This document shows positions 8,115 through 19,800 of a stretch of DNA of 64,000 nucleotides, piece after piece. Position numbers and translations under genes: made by a program. How positions within the stretch are numbered: the stretch's first letter is position 1; every line of letters starts with the position of its first letter. This stretch comes from DATAXP01 sp963708675. Lineage in GTDB: Bacteria > Planctomycetota > Planctomycetia > Pirellulales > PNKZ01. Where the stretch lies: positions 2,790,001 to 2,854,000 of the forward strand of contig CAVPTO010000003.1 of assembly GCA_963708675.1 (NCBI GenBank), given 5' to 3'. Under the pieces are notes generated by a model. That model was not told where the DNA came from. It saw nothing but the letters and a program-made list of their open reading frames with translations, and did not search any database.

Positions 8115-11100
8115 TTAGCGAGGCTTCGCGGGTGCCGGGCTGCCGGCCTGTGCTTTCAACAAGAAGTTGAGCACGTGCCGCAGCGTCGTGAAGTCGTCGA
8201 GCGTCAGATCTTCCGACGGTTGCACGTCGAAGTACTCGCCGAGTTCGCCGAAGAGCTGCGCCTTCTTGATGCTGTCGATGCCGAGGTCAGCTTCGAGATC
8301 GGCATCCAGCTCGACCAGGTCGGCGGGATAACCGGTTTGCTCGATCACGAAGTTCACCAGGAACGTTTCGAGCTCGAGCGGGTCGAGCGTGCCCCCTTCG
8401 AACTTTTCGGTCAACGCAACAGGCGACTCTTCGTCAACGGGTGGCGGTACGGGCGCGGCGATGGGCGGCGAGGTCGACGCTGCGGGCGCCAGCTTCGGCG
8501 TCGTCGGTGTTGGCGCTGATTGTTTTGGCGGCGACACCGTCTGCGCGGGCGTCGTACTCAACGGCTGCGTGATGCCAACTTGCGCCGTGAGCAAGAAGTT
8601 CAGCACATGGCGCAGCGTCGTGAAGTCGTCGAGCGTCAGATCCTCAGACGGTTGCACGTCGAAGTATTCGCCGAGCTCGCCGAAGAGCTGCGCCTTCTTG
8701 ATGCTGTCGATCCCGAGGTCCGCTTCGAGGTCGGCATCCAGCTCAACCAGATCGGTCGGATACCCCGTCTGTTCGACGACAAAATTCACGAGAAACGTCT
8801 CAAGCTCTCCAGCGTCCAGGCTCTGCGTCTTCTCCGCCGTCACAGTCTCAACAGGCTTCGCCGCCGCCGCCGGCGGCATTGCCTGGGGAGATGTCGCCAC
8901 CACCGGTTCCGGCGTCGTTGCGGCTTGCCTCTTCGCGGCGACTTCGTCATTCGACGCCGCGCGGCTCACTCGCGGCGTCACCGGCTCAACAACACGACCC
9001 GATTTCTGTGGCTCCGACTGCACACGCAATCGCTCGCGGCGTCGCGTAGTGGCGTCGAAGTAAACGATCTTGCCGTGACGATGGTTGGAACTCGACGACG
9101 CCTCGCGCGTCGGTTCAGCGTTAGCGTTGGTGTCGCGATCGGTCGGTTTCAAAGGTGTCCCTCGTTCGAGCAGAACATGATATGCCACTTCTCGCCTGCC
9201 ACCAGAATGGATGCCCACGATCAAGCGTCCGTCGTCGTTGGCCTTCAGAGCGGAATCCTCGCGCGGCACGGCCAGTGTCGCGGACTGTCGAGTGATGAAC
9301 GTTGCCGGGGTTTCCAAACCCGCGGCGGCCGGAATGTTCACAGCGTCCAATTCCATCGCGCCTTTCAACAACGAAATCATCGCCGACGCGCCGCCAGTGT
9401 CGCCGAGCTGAGTGACGGCCGTGCCGAGCCAAATCGGCGTCGACGATTTCTTGTCGCGATAACCGTCAGCAATCGCCTCAGCTTCCGCGGCATCATTGGC
9501 GACATCGCCTGTTGGCGCCGTTTCAATGGCCGCGACGAATGACGTTTTCAGTTGCGCGTCTCGCGAAGCGCGGGCGATCGAATGCTTCGATGCTTCGATC
9601 GAACCAGGATCGGACGCCGCCCCGATGCCGCGAAGGATGCCCAAGATCGGATCGCCGTCGCGACGAGCGTCGCCGAGCCTTTTGAGCAGCAGCGCGCCGC
9701 AGCCTTCGCCGGGAAGCACGCCGTTTGCTTCTGCATCGAATGGCGATCGCGTCTCGCCGAGGGCCAATCGCTGCTCGCCGGCCAACTGCATGAAGTGCGT
9801 TGCGCTCATGTCTTGCTGACCACCGACGCAAATCATCATCTCGCAGTCGCCGCTTCGCAACTGATCGATGCAGCAATTGAGCGCGGCCATCGACGACGCT
9901 CGTCCTGCATCGACGGCGACCGCCCCGCCCATCAGGTCGAAGCTCTTCGTGATACGCGATGCCAAGGCGCTGGCCGTGAAACTCCCCGTTTCGTCGAGCA
10001 ACGCAGGCATGCGCTTCAGCAATGTTTGCGCGTACGACTGCATCAGCGTTGCGATCTGTTCAGAAGGCACGCCGTTGCGGCGGAGCAAGTCCGCCATCAA
10101 CTCTTGCACTTCCGGCAGCCGCAAAGCGACGCACAGTTGTGAACTAAACTCACCGCCGAATACGGTCCCCACGACCACGCCGACTTCGGTGCGTCGTAGC
10201 GGCCGCTCGTGATAACCCGCCTGCTGGATCGCCTGATCGACCGCGTCGAGGATCATGAACTGCAGAGGCGTGGCCTGCTCGATCTGCTTGGGCGGAATCT
10301 TGTGCCGCCGCCAATCGTAGCTGAACCCGCGGATGTATCCGCCTCGGGTGGTCGGCGTCTGCCACTGGCTGCGGCCTTCGGCACGATAAAAGACGTCGAC
10401 ATCCCACCGCCCCGTGGGCAGATCGCTCATCGCGCTGCGACCACTGGCGAACAACTCACGTCAGCGCCTCACGCGTGAGAGCGCCAGGCAACACCGCACC
10501 CATGCCGATGATCGCGATCGACTGCTCGTCGGCCGAGGCGTGTGATGGTTTTACAACGGTATTCCTCACTTCGAATCGCGCGCCGCGGCCGGTCGTCGCT
10601 TTCGCCGACACATAGTCGTCGACCACAACATGCACATTCAGCCCGCCGATGCCGAACGAGTTCACCCCTGCCCTGCGTGCCTTGTCCGATTTCGGCCACG
10701 CGATCGCTCGGTCGGAGGCGACGAACGGCATCGCTTGCCAATCGACGTCGGACGTCAATCGGCTTCCGGCGCGTAACGCAGGCGGAATCGTGTGATGTTC
10801 GAGCGCCAGCACCGTTTTGATGAGACCAGTCAATCCGGCGCACTCAAGCGTGTGCCCGACGTTGAGCTTCACACTTCCGATCGGCAGCTTCTTGCCGCTG
10901 CGCAGATGCGGGCCGAACGCGGTGGTGAGTGCCTTCAACTCGGTCACATCGCCCAAATTCGTGGACGTGGCGTGAGCTTCGACGTATTGCACGTCGGCCA
11001 TCGGAACGTGTTCGTTGTACGCGCGCTGGATGGCGAGCACTTGGCCTTCATACCGCGGCGCCCACAAGCTTTTGCCGTGACCGTCGGACGAACCGCCGAT

Positions 11101-12030
11101 GCTCGGCACGACGGCCAACACGCGATCGCCCTCGGCCACCGCGCGGTCGAGCGACTTGAGCACCACGGCCGTGTAGCCTTCGCCGATGATCATGCCGTCA
11201 GCCTGGTCGGTGAACGGGCACGATCCGCGCGGCGACAGCGAATGCGATTGCGAGAACATGACCGACGTGCCGACGTGATAGAACGACGCGCCGCCGACGA
11301 TGGCCATGTCGATCTGGCCATGTTGAATCGCACGCATCGCTTGCAGCAGCGCTCGCGACGACGAGGCACATGCCGAGTTGAAGGCCATGCAAGGTCCGTT
11401 GAGCGCCAACACTTTCGCAACCAAGCGGGCCGCGTGACTCACGCCGACGCAAAACCCGTCTGCCGGTTGCTCACGCTCGAACGGACGGCGGATCGTTTCG
11501 ATGGTTTCGCGAATCACCTCGTCGCCGAGGCCGTCGGCCAGTTGGTCGAAACCGACCGTGTCGCGCAAATACTTCGCCGTTTGGCCGATGTACGCGGCCA
11601 ACGTGTATTCGCCGAGGAATCCGCTGAGTGACGCGCTGCCGACGTAGACGCCGGTGTTCTCGTGCGGCATGTGTCGCGGATCGAGCCCCGCATGACGACA
11701 TGCCTTGGCCGCAACCTCGCACAAGGTGAGGTGCGCGAGATCGTAAGAAGTCGCGTCGCTGTCGGTGATGGGGCAGACGTCGCGATCGACGGGGCGGTAG
11801 TCGACGAGTGCCGCGAGGTCGGAGTACGCCTTGTTCAGCGTTCCGCGCTTGGGGTCGAAGTATCGCTGTCGGTGGAACCGATCTTCGGGCACGGGGCCCC
11901 ACGCGATAGCGCCAGCGTGGACGAGTTTCCAGAACTCGTCGAGATCGTTAGCGCCGGGAAGGCGGCATGCCATCCCGATGATCGCCACAGCCGAGCGTCC
12001 CTGCGCTGCACACATACCGACTACCTGCAC
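8115..12030 (-). CDS. PUFA-synthase-like polyketide synthase: KS - CLF-like KS - ACP - ACP (one-base frameshift)
   Basis: Two frames (12030-10456 and 10454-8115) join to a 1,304-residue protein if one base is removed at 10461; the repaired junction 'EALRELFASGRSAMSDLP' aligns with the same place in the divergent PKS at 13832. Domains: KS at residues 12-440 with Cys in 'FNSACASSSRAL', His in 'VEAHATSTNLGD' and 'NVGHTLECAG', plus 'GKSLWAPRYEGQ', a stretch typical of the PfaA/Hgl group. A second KS at about 520-900 has 'VDAGRASSM' where Cys should be, so it is chain-length-factor-like. Then come two nearly identical ACPs with 'LGIDSIKKAQL' (phosphopantetheine Ser) at about 1065-1140 and 1210-1285. 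It is encoded next to, and probably transcribed after, the SDR-SCP2 gene. It should supply the acyl carriers for the whole assembly line. The product is unknown. Confidence 0.85.
8160..8807 (-). repeat. Direct duplication of the ACP-coding segment
   Basis: Bases 8160-8375 and 8592-8807 are highly similar direct copies, offset by 432 bases (144 codons). Each encodes one ACP domain, from 'TFLVNFV' to 'LRHVLNFLL'. The linkers between them are Pro/Thr/Ala-rich and do not match. Tandem ACPs are a hallmark of PUFA-type synthases; two is at the low end for that family. The near identity points to recent duplication or gene conversion. Confidence 0.9.
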
Positions 12031-12057
12031 ATTCTTCTCGAAACGTGACGGTCGTCG

Positions 12058-13545
12058 CTACGTCGACGGCGTCGCCACGCTTTCGCCAACCATCGATTGC
12101 AAAACCTTGGTGAACAACTCACTTCGTGGCCCATCCGACTCGATCACGATCTGCCCGCCGGCAACCGCGTCGTCGACGCTCAACTCGCCCAGCGCACAGC
12201 GGCGGAGCGTGGTCGAGTTCATGTAAAGCAAACCTTCGCAACGGTCGCCGATGCCGAGTTCCAACGATATCGTCTCGTGATCGTCCACAAACAACGTCCA
12301 CTGCCCGCCACCGGGGCCATTGACCTGCAGCGCGATGCGACGCCCGGTATTCGCCGTCGTGTCTTCGCTCAAACGTGACGGCAGGCGCATGCTCAGATGT
12401 TCAGCAACGTTGAACATCGGCACAATCGGCTTGGGCTTCGGCCAGTCGAAGTTCGTGGCCAGCGCATAGCGAGCCGTCCGCACGAGCATTTCCTTGTCGA
12501 CCCGCGGACATTCCAAATCCGGCGCGGCGTGCCGAGTGTTTGTCGCATCGAACTTCGGATCGTTTTGCCAATGGGTGCGGTACCGCTCCATTTGTTCGGC
12601 GAACGACTCGATCAAACTCTTCATGCCCGGCGGGGCAGTCTTCGCCGGAGCCGGCGGACGGCTTTCAACGTACTCAAGCAGCGACTCCAGCAACGCTTCG
12701 CAACCTTCGGCCACCGGCAAGCCTCGTCGTGGCGTGAGGTGGTAGGTGCGCCCGTGGTGCTCGGGCCGCAGTGCGATGTGTGCGATCACTCGCGACACCC
12801 AATCGACCGGAACGAGGTTCTTCTCCTCTTCGCCGGTCATTTGCACGGTGTCGATCATCTCGGGCGGATGGATGTTGTCGGTCCCGAACTGGTCGACCAA
12901 CGCCTTGACAATTTTCAGCGGGATGTAAAACCCGTGCGAAGTCGTTGTGTAGCCAGTCTTCGAGTCGCCGATGATGATCGCCGGGCGGTAGATCGTTCGC
13001 ACGTCGAGAAACGCGCTGCCGTGGACCAGCTTCTCGGCCTCGACTTTGCTCTTTTCGTAGACGTTACGGAACTCTTGGCCGACGTCGAGCTCATCCTCGC
13101 GCACCGTGCCGTCTCGCAGGCCGCAGACGAACGCCGTTGAAATGTGATGGAAGTTGCGGATGCCGGTCTGACGGCAAAGGTCGAGGACATTTCGCGTCCC
13201 TTCGACGTTCGACCGCCACGGTTCGCCGGTTCGCTCGTCGGCTTCCAGCGACAGGCTCGCGGCCCCATGTATCACGGAGTGACAGTTCTTCGCGACCCAA
13301 TCCTGGGCCGCGGCGTCGAGTCCCGCGTAGGGCGCTAGAATATCGCCTTCGAGCACCGGTGGCCGCGGCAGCGTCACGCCCAGCCGACGTTCCCAGGCCG
13401 CAAGCAGGCTTTCGATGCGTTGCACCGCGTTTTCACGACGGTTCGAGCGCACGACGACCGCGACATTGGCCTGCAACAGCAGCAAATCGCGGAGCAGGTA
13501 GTTCCCGACCAGCCCTGTAGCACCGGTCAGAAGCAAATACGACAT
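12058..13545 (-). CDS. Thioester-reductase-like extended SDR with a C-terminal SCP2-like lipid-binding domain
   Basis: About 495 residues. ATG at 13545 is chosen because it opens directly into the Rossmann motif 'LLLTGATGLVGNYLL'; the frame upstream lacks coding character. 'VIHGAASLSL', 'HHISTAFVCG' and the catalytic pair in 'YEKSKVEAEKLV' mark an extended SDR of the NAD-binding-4 / thioester reductase group, related to those that release polyketide or lipid chains (HetM/HglB, NRPS R domains). From about residue 400 the sequence changes: 'RRIALQVNGPGGGQWTLFV', 'LYMNSTTLRRCALGELSV' and 'GGQIVIESDG' resemble an SCP2 sterol-carrier fold. It may hold the hydrophobic chain while the SDR reduces it. 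It ends 27 bases before the KS-CLF-ACP gene, so the two are likely co-transcribed. Confidence 0.75.
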   Translation of the reverse strand: MSYLLLTGATGLVGNYLLRDLLLLQANVAVVVRSNRRENAVQRIESLLAAWERRLGVTLPRPPVLEGDILAPYAGLDAAAQDWVAKNCHSVIHGAASLSLEADERTGEPWRSNVEGTRNVLDLCRQTGIRNFHHISTAFVCGLRDGTVREDELDVGQEFRNVYEKSKVEAEKLVHGSAFLDVRTIYRPAIIIGDSKTGYTTTSHGFYIPLKIVKALVDQFGTDNIHPPEMIDTVQMTGEEEKNLVPVDWVSRVIAHIALRPEHHGRTYHLTPRRGLPVAEGCEALLESLLEYVESRPPAPAKTAPPGMKSLIESFAEQMERYRTHWQNDPKFDATNTRHAAPDLECPRVDKEMLVRTARYALATNFDWPKPKPIVPMFNVAEHLSMRLPSRLSEDTTANTGRRIALQVNGPGGGQWTLFVDDHETISLELGIGDRCEGLLYMNSTTLRRCALGELSVDDAVAGGQIVIESDGPRSELFTKVLQSMVGESVATPST

Positions 13546-13831
13546 TGCGCAGCCTTCGGTAATCCAGCCAGAATTCGGAACGCTTCTACCGCCGGCGGCG
13601 TGCGACTCCCGCAATGATGGGAGCCTGGGCGGTCGTGTGCCTTTTTGTCGCAAACGGGGAGGTTCACGCAAAAGCGGCAAAGGAGCTTAAATTTACCGCT
13701 TGTTGCTGTCAATGCTTGCAAATAAAAAGGGGCAACATGGGTAAGCAGTAGCGACGTAGGCGGCGTCGCCACGCATACCCCCCCTGTTCGTCTCGCTGCT
13801 TTTGGCAGCTCGGCCCCTTTTGAGGACACGG
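13546..13831. promoter_or_regulatory. Divergent intergenic region between the two synthase transcription units
   Basis: 286 bases separate the leftward SDR/KS genes from the rightward PKS. It must carry both promoters. The stretch around 13690-13735 is AT-richer than its surroundings. A GAGGA five bases before ATG 13832 is a good ribosome-binding site and supports that start. I see no convincing operator palindrome. Confidence 0.45.
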
Positions 13832-16800
13832 ATGGCTGCGTTCGCCGAGAAACCAATCGCCGTCATCGGAATGGCCTGCCGCTTGCCCGGTGCCGCCAAC
13901 CTCGACGAGTTCTGGCAACTTCTTGTCGACGGGCGTTCCGCCATCGTCGAGGCGCCGCCATCGCGCATCGATCGTCGGCTGTATTACGACGCTCAGCCGG
14001 TGGTTCCATTCAAAACCTATAACGTTCGCGGCGGCTTGATCGACTACCCGCCGTTCGATGCCATGCGCTGCCCGACGCCCGAGCGCATTATGCCTCAGTG
14101 CGAGGTTGGGCATCTGACGATCTGCCAAGTCGCGGCCGACGCCTGCCGTCACGCGAAGTTGAACCCGTTCGACTTGCCGCTGCGGAATGTTGGCGTCTAC
14201 ATCGGACACAACATAGGCGGCCCGGTCGGTGGTCGTTTGATCTATCGCACGAACGTCGCGAACACGGCACGGCATCTTCTCAACGTCGACGCGTTCCGTG
14301 AGATCGCCGGCGACCAACCGAAGCAACTCGTCGACAAGCTGGTGGCGTGCATTCGCGCGGAGTTGCCACGCCGCACGGCCAACGGCACGCCGGAATGTGC
14401 GACACGGCTGGCCTCGATGGTCATTTCCGAGGCGCTCGGACTGACGGGCCCGTCGATGATTCTCGACGCTGCGTGTTCCTCGGCGCTGCAAGGCCTGGCA
14501 ATGGCGTCGCGGCGACTGCAACTCGGCCGGATCGACATGGCCATCGTCGGCGGCGCGTCGTTTTATCACGTCGACGGCCAGATGATTTTCTCGCGAGCGC
14601 AGTCAGCCTCGCGTCGCGGTGTGTCGTCGCCGTTCGACATGCGTGCCGATGGTTTGATTCCCAGCGAAGGTTACGTCGCCGTTGTCGTGAAGACTCTCGA
14701 CCGCGCGCTGGCCGACGGCGATCCGATTCAGTGCGTGATCCGCGGCATCGGCGTCGCTTCGGACGGCCGGGGCAAAAGCCTTTGGGCGCCGCGCAAGGAG
14801 GGGCAGATTCTGGCGATGCGTCGCGCCTATCAAAGCGACGCCGACATCGCGCGGCTGCAATTCGTCGAAGCGCACGCAACCTCGACGCGTGTCGGTGATG
14901 TCACCGAGCTTAGTGCGTTGGCCGACGTGCTCACCACGGCGGGCGTGAAGCTGGGGAGCGTCGCGATCGGCGCGGTGAAGGCGAACCTGGGGCACGTGCT
15001 CGAACCGGCTGGGTTGGTCGGATTGGTCAAAACCGCGCTGGCGATGCAGCGGCAAACGATTCCTAAGCAGATTCACTTCGAGCAGCCGAACGCCGGCATC
15101 GATTGGAAGACCGCTCCTTTTCATGTGCCGGTCGAGAACGTCGCCTGGCCCGCCCCCGACGACGGTGGCCCCCGACGTGCGGCCGTCAATTCCTTTGGCA
15201 TCGGCGGGTTGAACGTTCACGTGGCGCTCGATGAGCACGTTTCGCGGCCTGTAAAGCGTGCGACGCGCAGTGCGACGCCTTCGACGAGTGTTCACTCGAC
15301 TGCCCACGAACCCATCGCGATCGTCGGTGCGGGATGCGTGTTGCCTGGCGCTCGCAGTCTCGAAGCGCTTCGCGATTTGATCGCCTCACAACGCGATGCA
15401 CGATGCGAAGCGCCGTCGGATCGCTGGCAGTCGCATGTTGCCGACGATGCCGAGGCACGGCAGTTGTTGCAGCGATCGACGTTGCGTGGCGGGTTCGTCA
15501 CCGACTACCAGTTCGATTGGCGTCGCCACAAGTTGCCCCCCATCCAAGTCGCCAAGATGGATCCGCTGCAACTCATGGTGCTCGACGCCACCGATGCGGC
15601 GCTGACCGACGCAGGCGTCGATCGCGCGACCTACGACAAGCAGCGAGTCGGCGTTGTGGTCGGCACCGTCTTCGGCGGCGATTTCAACGAACAGTTGCAG
15701 ATGGGTTTTCGACTTCCCGATTTCTGCGACTCGCTAGCGACGATGCTTCGCGAGCAAGGCGTCAACGAACGACAAATCGAAGAGATCGGCACCGCCTTCG
15801 TGGCCGAGTTTCTCAAGCATGTCACCGCCCTGCTGGACGAAACGGGCAGCTTCACGTCGAGCACGCTCGCTTCGCGACTGACGAAGACGTTCGACTTCAT
15901 GGGCGGAGCGGCCACGATCGACGCCGGCAACGCATCGTCGACCGCAGCCATCTCGGCCGCCATCGACATGCTGCATGACGGCACCTGCGATATGGTCGTA
16001 TGCGCCGCCGGCAGCCGCGCGATGAGCCTTTCGACCTACGAGTTCTTGGCAAGCTCCGGACAACTTGCGAGCGATACCAACGAGTCCGGCGACACGACCG
16101 ACGTTGCCGTGGATGGCGACGCGCTCAAGTTCCTGCCAGGCGAAGGGGCGGGCGTCGTGGTGCTCAAAAGATTGTCCGACGCACGACGCGCCGGCCATCG
16201 CATCCGCGGCGTGATTCAAGATATCAGCGCCGGTTTTGCCGCCGATGCGACAGCCGCGGTCGCTCAAGCGGCTTCACGTCTGCAATCGCCTGTCGAAACG
16301 TCGTCGCCGCACGTTGGCCGTTCGTTGGTCGATCAGATCGGCTACACGCACGGCGCGTCGGGCATGGCATCGCTGTTTGCGTCGATGTTCGCGCTCGAGC
16401 GGTCGAAGAAATCATCGGGTCATGCAATCGCGACCATCGACGATCTCGACTCGTACGGCGCGGCCTATCGCCTCGTACTGTCGTCGCCGACGGCCGAGGT
16501 TGAACCTCAACGTCCCACCGAGGAACCCGCGGTCGCCAAGCCAACGCCTGCGGAACCCTCACCGACGTGGCGCATCGTGCGGTTGGAAGCCGATTCGCTC
16601 GAGGCGTTGCGTGAAGAGCTGCAACGTGCAACTGAAAATGTCGAGCCGCTTTGGAGCCGCGAATCGTCGTTTGGTTCAAAGGCCTATCGCTTCGCGACCG
16701 TTGCAGACACGTCCGCCACGCTGCTGAAAAAACTGCAACTCGCGGCCGAGGCGCTTGCTACAGAAAAACGACAACTGCTCGCGCGTCACGACATTTTCAT

Positions 16801-19800
16801 CGGCACGCCCACCGATGACGCCAAGATCGCCTTCGTGTTTTCCGGTCAGGGTTCGCAGTATGCCGGCATGTTGAAGCCGCTCGTCGAGCAAGTCCCGCAA
16901 GTCGCCGACGCGATGCGAGAGATTGATGCCGTGCTCGCGCGTCACGGTATGCCGAGCTTCGCAACGATGGCGTGGATCGAGACTGACGGGCTTGGCGTCG
17001 ACGTGCTGCGAACGCAGGTGTCGATTCTCTGTGCCGACATGTTGGCGCTGCGTGCCGTCGAATCGCTGGGCATCCGCGCGGACTTCGTGGCGGGCCACAG
17101 CTTCGGCGAATTTGCGGCGCTGGCTGCCGCCGGGGCGTGGGACTTCGAGAACGCGCTGCTCGGCACGATCGCGCGGTGTCGGGCGATCGAGGCGTGCGAC
17201 CATGTTCAGGGTGCGATGCTTTCTGTCGCCGCGCCCGTTGAAGAAGTAGAACGTTTGCGCCAACTCGCGACGGAACCCGTCTTCGCCGCGAACCTCAACG
17301 CTCCCGATCAAACGGTGATCGCAGGAACACGCAGCGCCGTCGATCATTTCGAGTCGCTGGCACGCTCGCACAAAGTCGCGTGCAAACGACTCGCCGTCCC
17401 GCGGCCCTTTCATTCGCCGCTGATGGCTGACGTGCGAGCGCCGTTGGCCGAGGGTTTGGCATCGGTGACGATGAACGCTCCGCGCATTCCTATCATCAGC
17501 ACGGTCACCGTCGACCGTGTAGTTTCCGGCGACGCGATGCGTGCGAACTTGCTCGACCAGCTAACCAGCCCCGTCCGTTATACAGAAACCGTCGCGAAGC
17601 TTGCCGAGATGGGTGCGAGAATCTTCATCGAGGTCGGGCCACAGCGCATCCTCACCGGGCTGAACGAGCGGATTCTCGCGAACAGGGATGCCGTTGCACT
17701 TTCGACCGACGACAAATCGCGGCCGGGCATCGCGCGCTTGTTGGCCATCGAGGCGTGCCTCGATGTTCATCGATTAGAGAAAGACGCTGCCGAAGAGCTT
17801 GCTCCCCATGTCACGAGCAAAGCATACGAATTAGGGCGCCAACGCGGTCGTGCGTTCACTTCGACGATTCGCGGCGTGGCACGCGCTTATGCCGACGCTT
17901 GTGGAACCGATGTCGAGATGGGGACGGCAGTCTCTTCCGCCGAAGATTCGCTAAACACATACGAACTCGATCAACTGCGCGGCATCGCCGACGAATTGGG
18001 CGTGTCGCTGACCATGCTCCGCCACCTGCACACTGCACAGCAGATGGGGCTTTCGACCTCCAAGGTCGTTGCGCCCGATGCAGTCAACAACGACTGGACG
18101 CTTCCGTTCGACGAGCCCCCAGCGTCGCCATTCGTATTCGAGCTCACGTCCGTCATCGACACGCCGGCCACTCTGCCTCTGCCCGAGGTCGACGTTGTTG
18201 CGGCTCCATCGTCGACGTCGTCGCGGCTTTCGGGCGACATCAGTTTCGATGAGTGCTATGCGCGTATGCAAAGCGTCGATGGCTGCCCGCCGTTCGAATC
18301 ATCCGGCCGAGTTTGCGAACGCTTCGAGCTGCGTCTGTTGCCGACGTGTATGCAGGCGATCGATGAAGCGTGGCGAACGCTGAGTGGTCCCGCGCTGATC
18401 GTGGGACGCAACCCAGTCGCGATGGCGTTGCGGCACGAGATTGAACGTCTCGGGACCAAGGCGATCGTCATTCCGCTGTCGGATGAAATCGACGTCACAC
18501 TCGCCGCCGTCGACACAATCTGGAAGTCGTATCAACCGCGGCACCTGTTCTTCGTGACTGCTCACGACACCGATGCGACGACTACCTTCGACGCCGAGCA
18601 TTGGGCCACACGACGCCATCGCGGCGTTATGCTGCCGTATCTGGTATGTCAGCGATGGTTCACACACCTTGCGGAGAACAACCTCGTCGAACGCTCATCG
18701 GTCATCGCGGCCACCACCATGGGCGGCGACTTTCGGGCGGTCGGAGATCGAAAGTGTCGAAAGCGGCGCGATTGCGGGACTGGTGAAAGGGTTGGTCGTC
18801 GAGCACGGCTACACGTCGCAATGGAAGTTTCGCGCGAAGGTCGTCGACACGTCGCGTCACGATTCGCCGCACACCATCGCGGCCACGCTTGTTCACGAAC
18901 TTCGCTGCTGTTATCACGGTCCCGAGGTTGGCTACCGCGACGGGCAGCGGTACGTGCATCTTGCCGTTCACGAGCCGCTGTCGAATGTCGAACGACGCCA
19001 TCCCACGCGTGGCAGGCCGTGGCTCATCACCGGCGGCGCGCGTGGCATCACGGCGGCGATCGCCTTGGAACTTGGCAAGCGATTCAGCGTGAAACTGCAC
19101 CTGCTCGGCACGACCGCGCGCAACCAACGCGGCCGAGTTGTGTAGCCTCTCGCCCGAACAACGCAAACAGTTGCGTGCCGAGGTGATTCGCCAAGCCATC
19201 GCCGAACGCAGAGTTCCCGCCACCGCCTGGGAGAGCGTCGAGAAGTCGATCGAGATCGAGTCGAACTTGCGAGCAATGGAGGCCGCCGGACTCGACTTCC
19301 AGTATCACGTGTGCGACGTGAGCGACAACGTAGCGGTTGCCGAGCTTCTTGAAAAGATTCGCCGAGCGCACGGTCCGCTCGAAGGCGTCATTCATGGCGC
19401 GGGGATCGAGAAGGCGACGCGGTTCACGAAGAAAAACGCGGCCGTTGTCGATCGAACCGTGGCGGCGAAAGTCGACGGGGCTGCGACGCTCATGCGCCTT
19501 ACGCGGGACGACAAGCTGCGCTACTTCATCGGCTTCGGCTCGATCAGCGGCCGCTGGGGCGCGATCGGCCAGACCGATTACGCGATGGCGTCCGACATGC
19601 TCGCGAAGCTCGTCGTGTGGTATCGGCAGCAGCGTCCGAACTGTTTCGCGACGTGCTTTCATTGGCAACCGTGGGCCGACATCGGCATGGCCGCCCGTGA
19701 GGAGACGCGCGGGGCCGACGTGTTGCAGAAGCTCGATTTGCTGCCAGTCGCTGAAGGGATTGAGCACTTCTTCCGCGAGTTGACGAGTGGTTGCGAGCGT

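Noticed and set aside
8160..8807. CRISPR-like or satellite direct repeat
   Set aside because: The two copies are coding ACP domains in frame, 144 codons apart.
18734..19140. Programmed frameshifting in the giant PKS
   Set aside because: No slippery heptamer or downstream structure is visible, and similar indels occur in unrelated genes in the window; assembly error is simpler.
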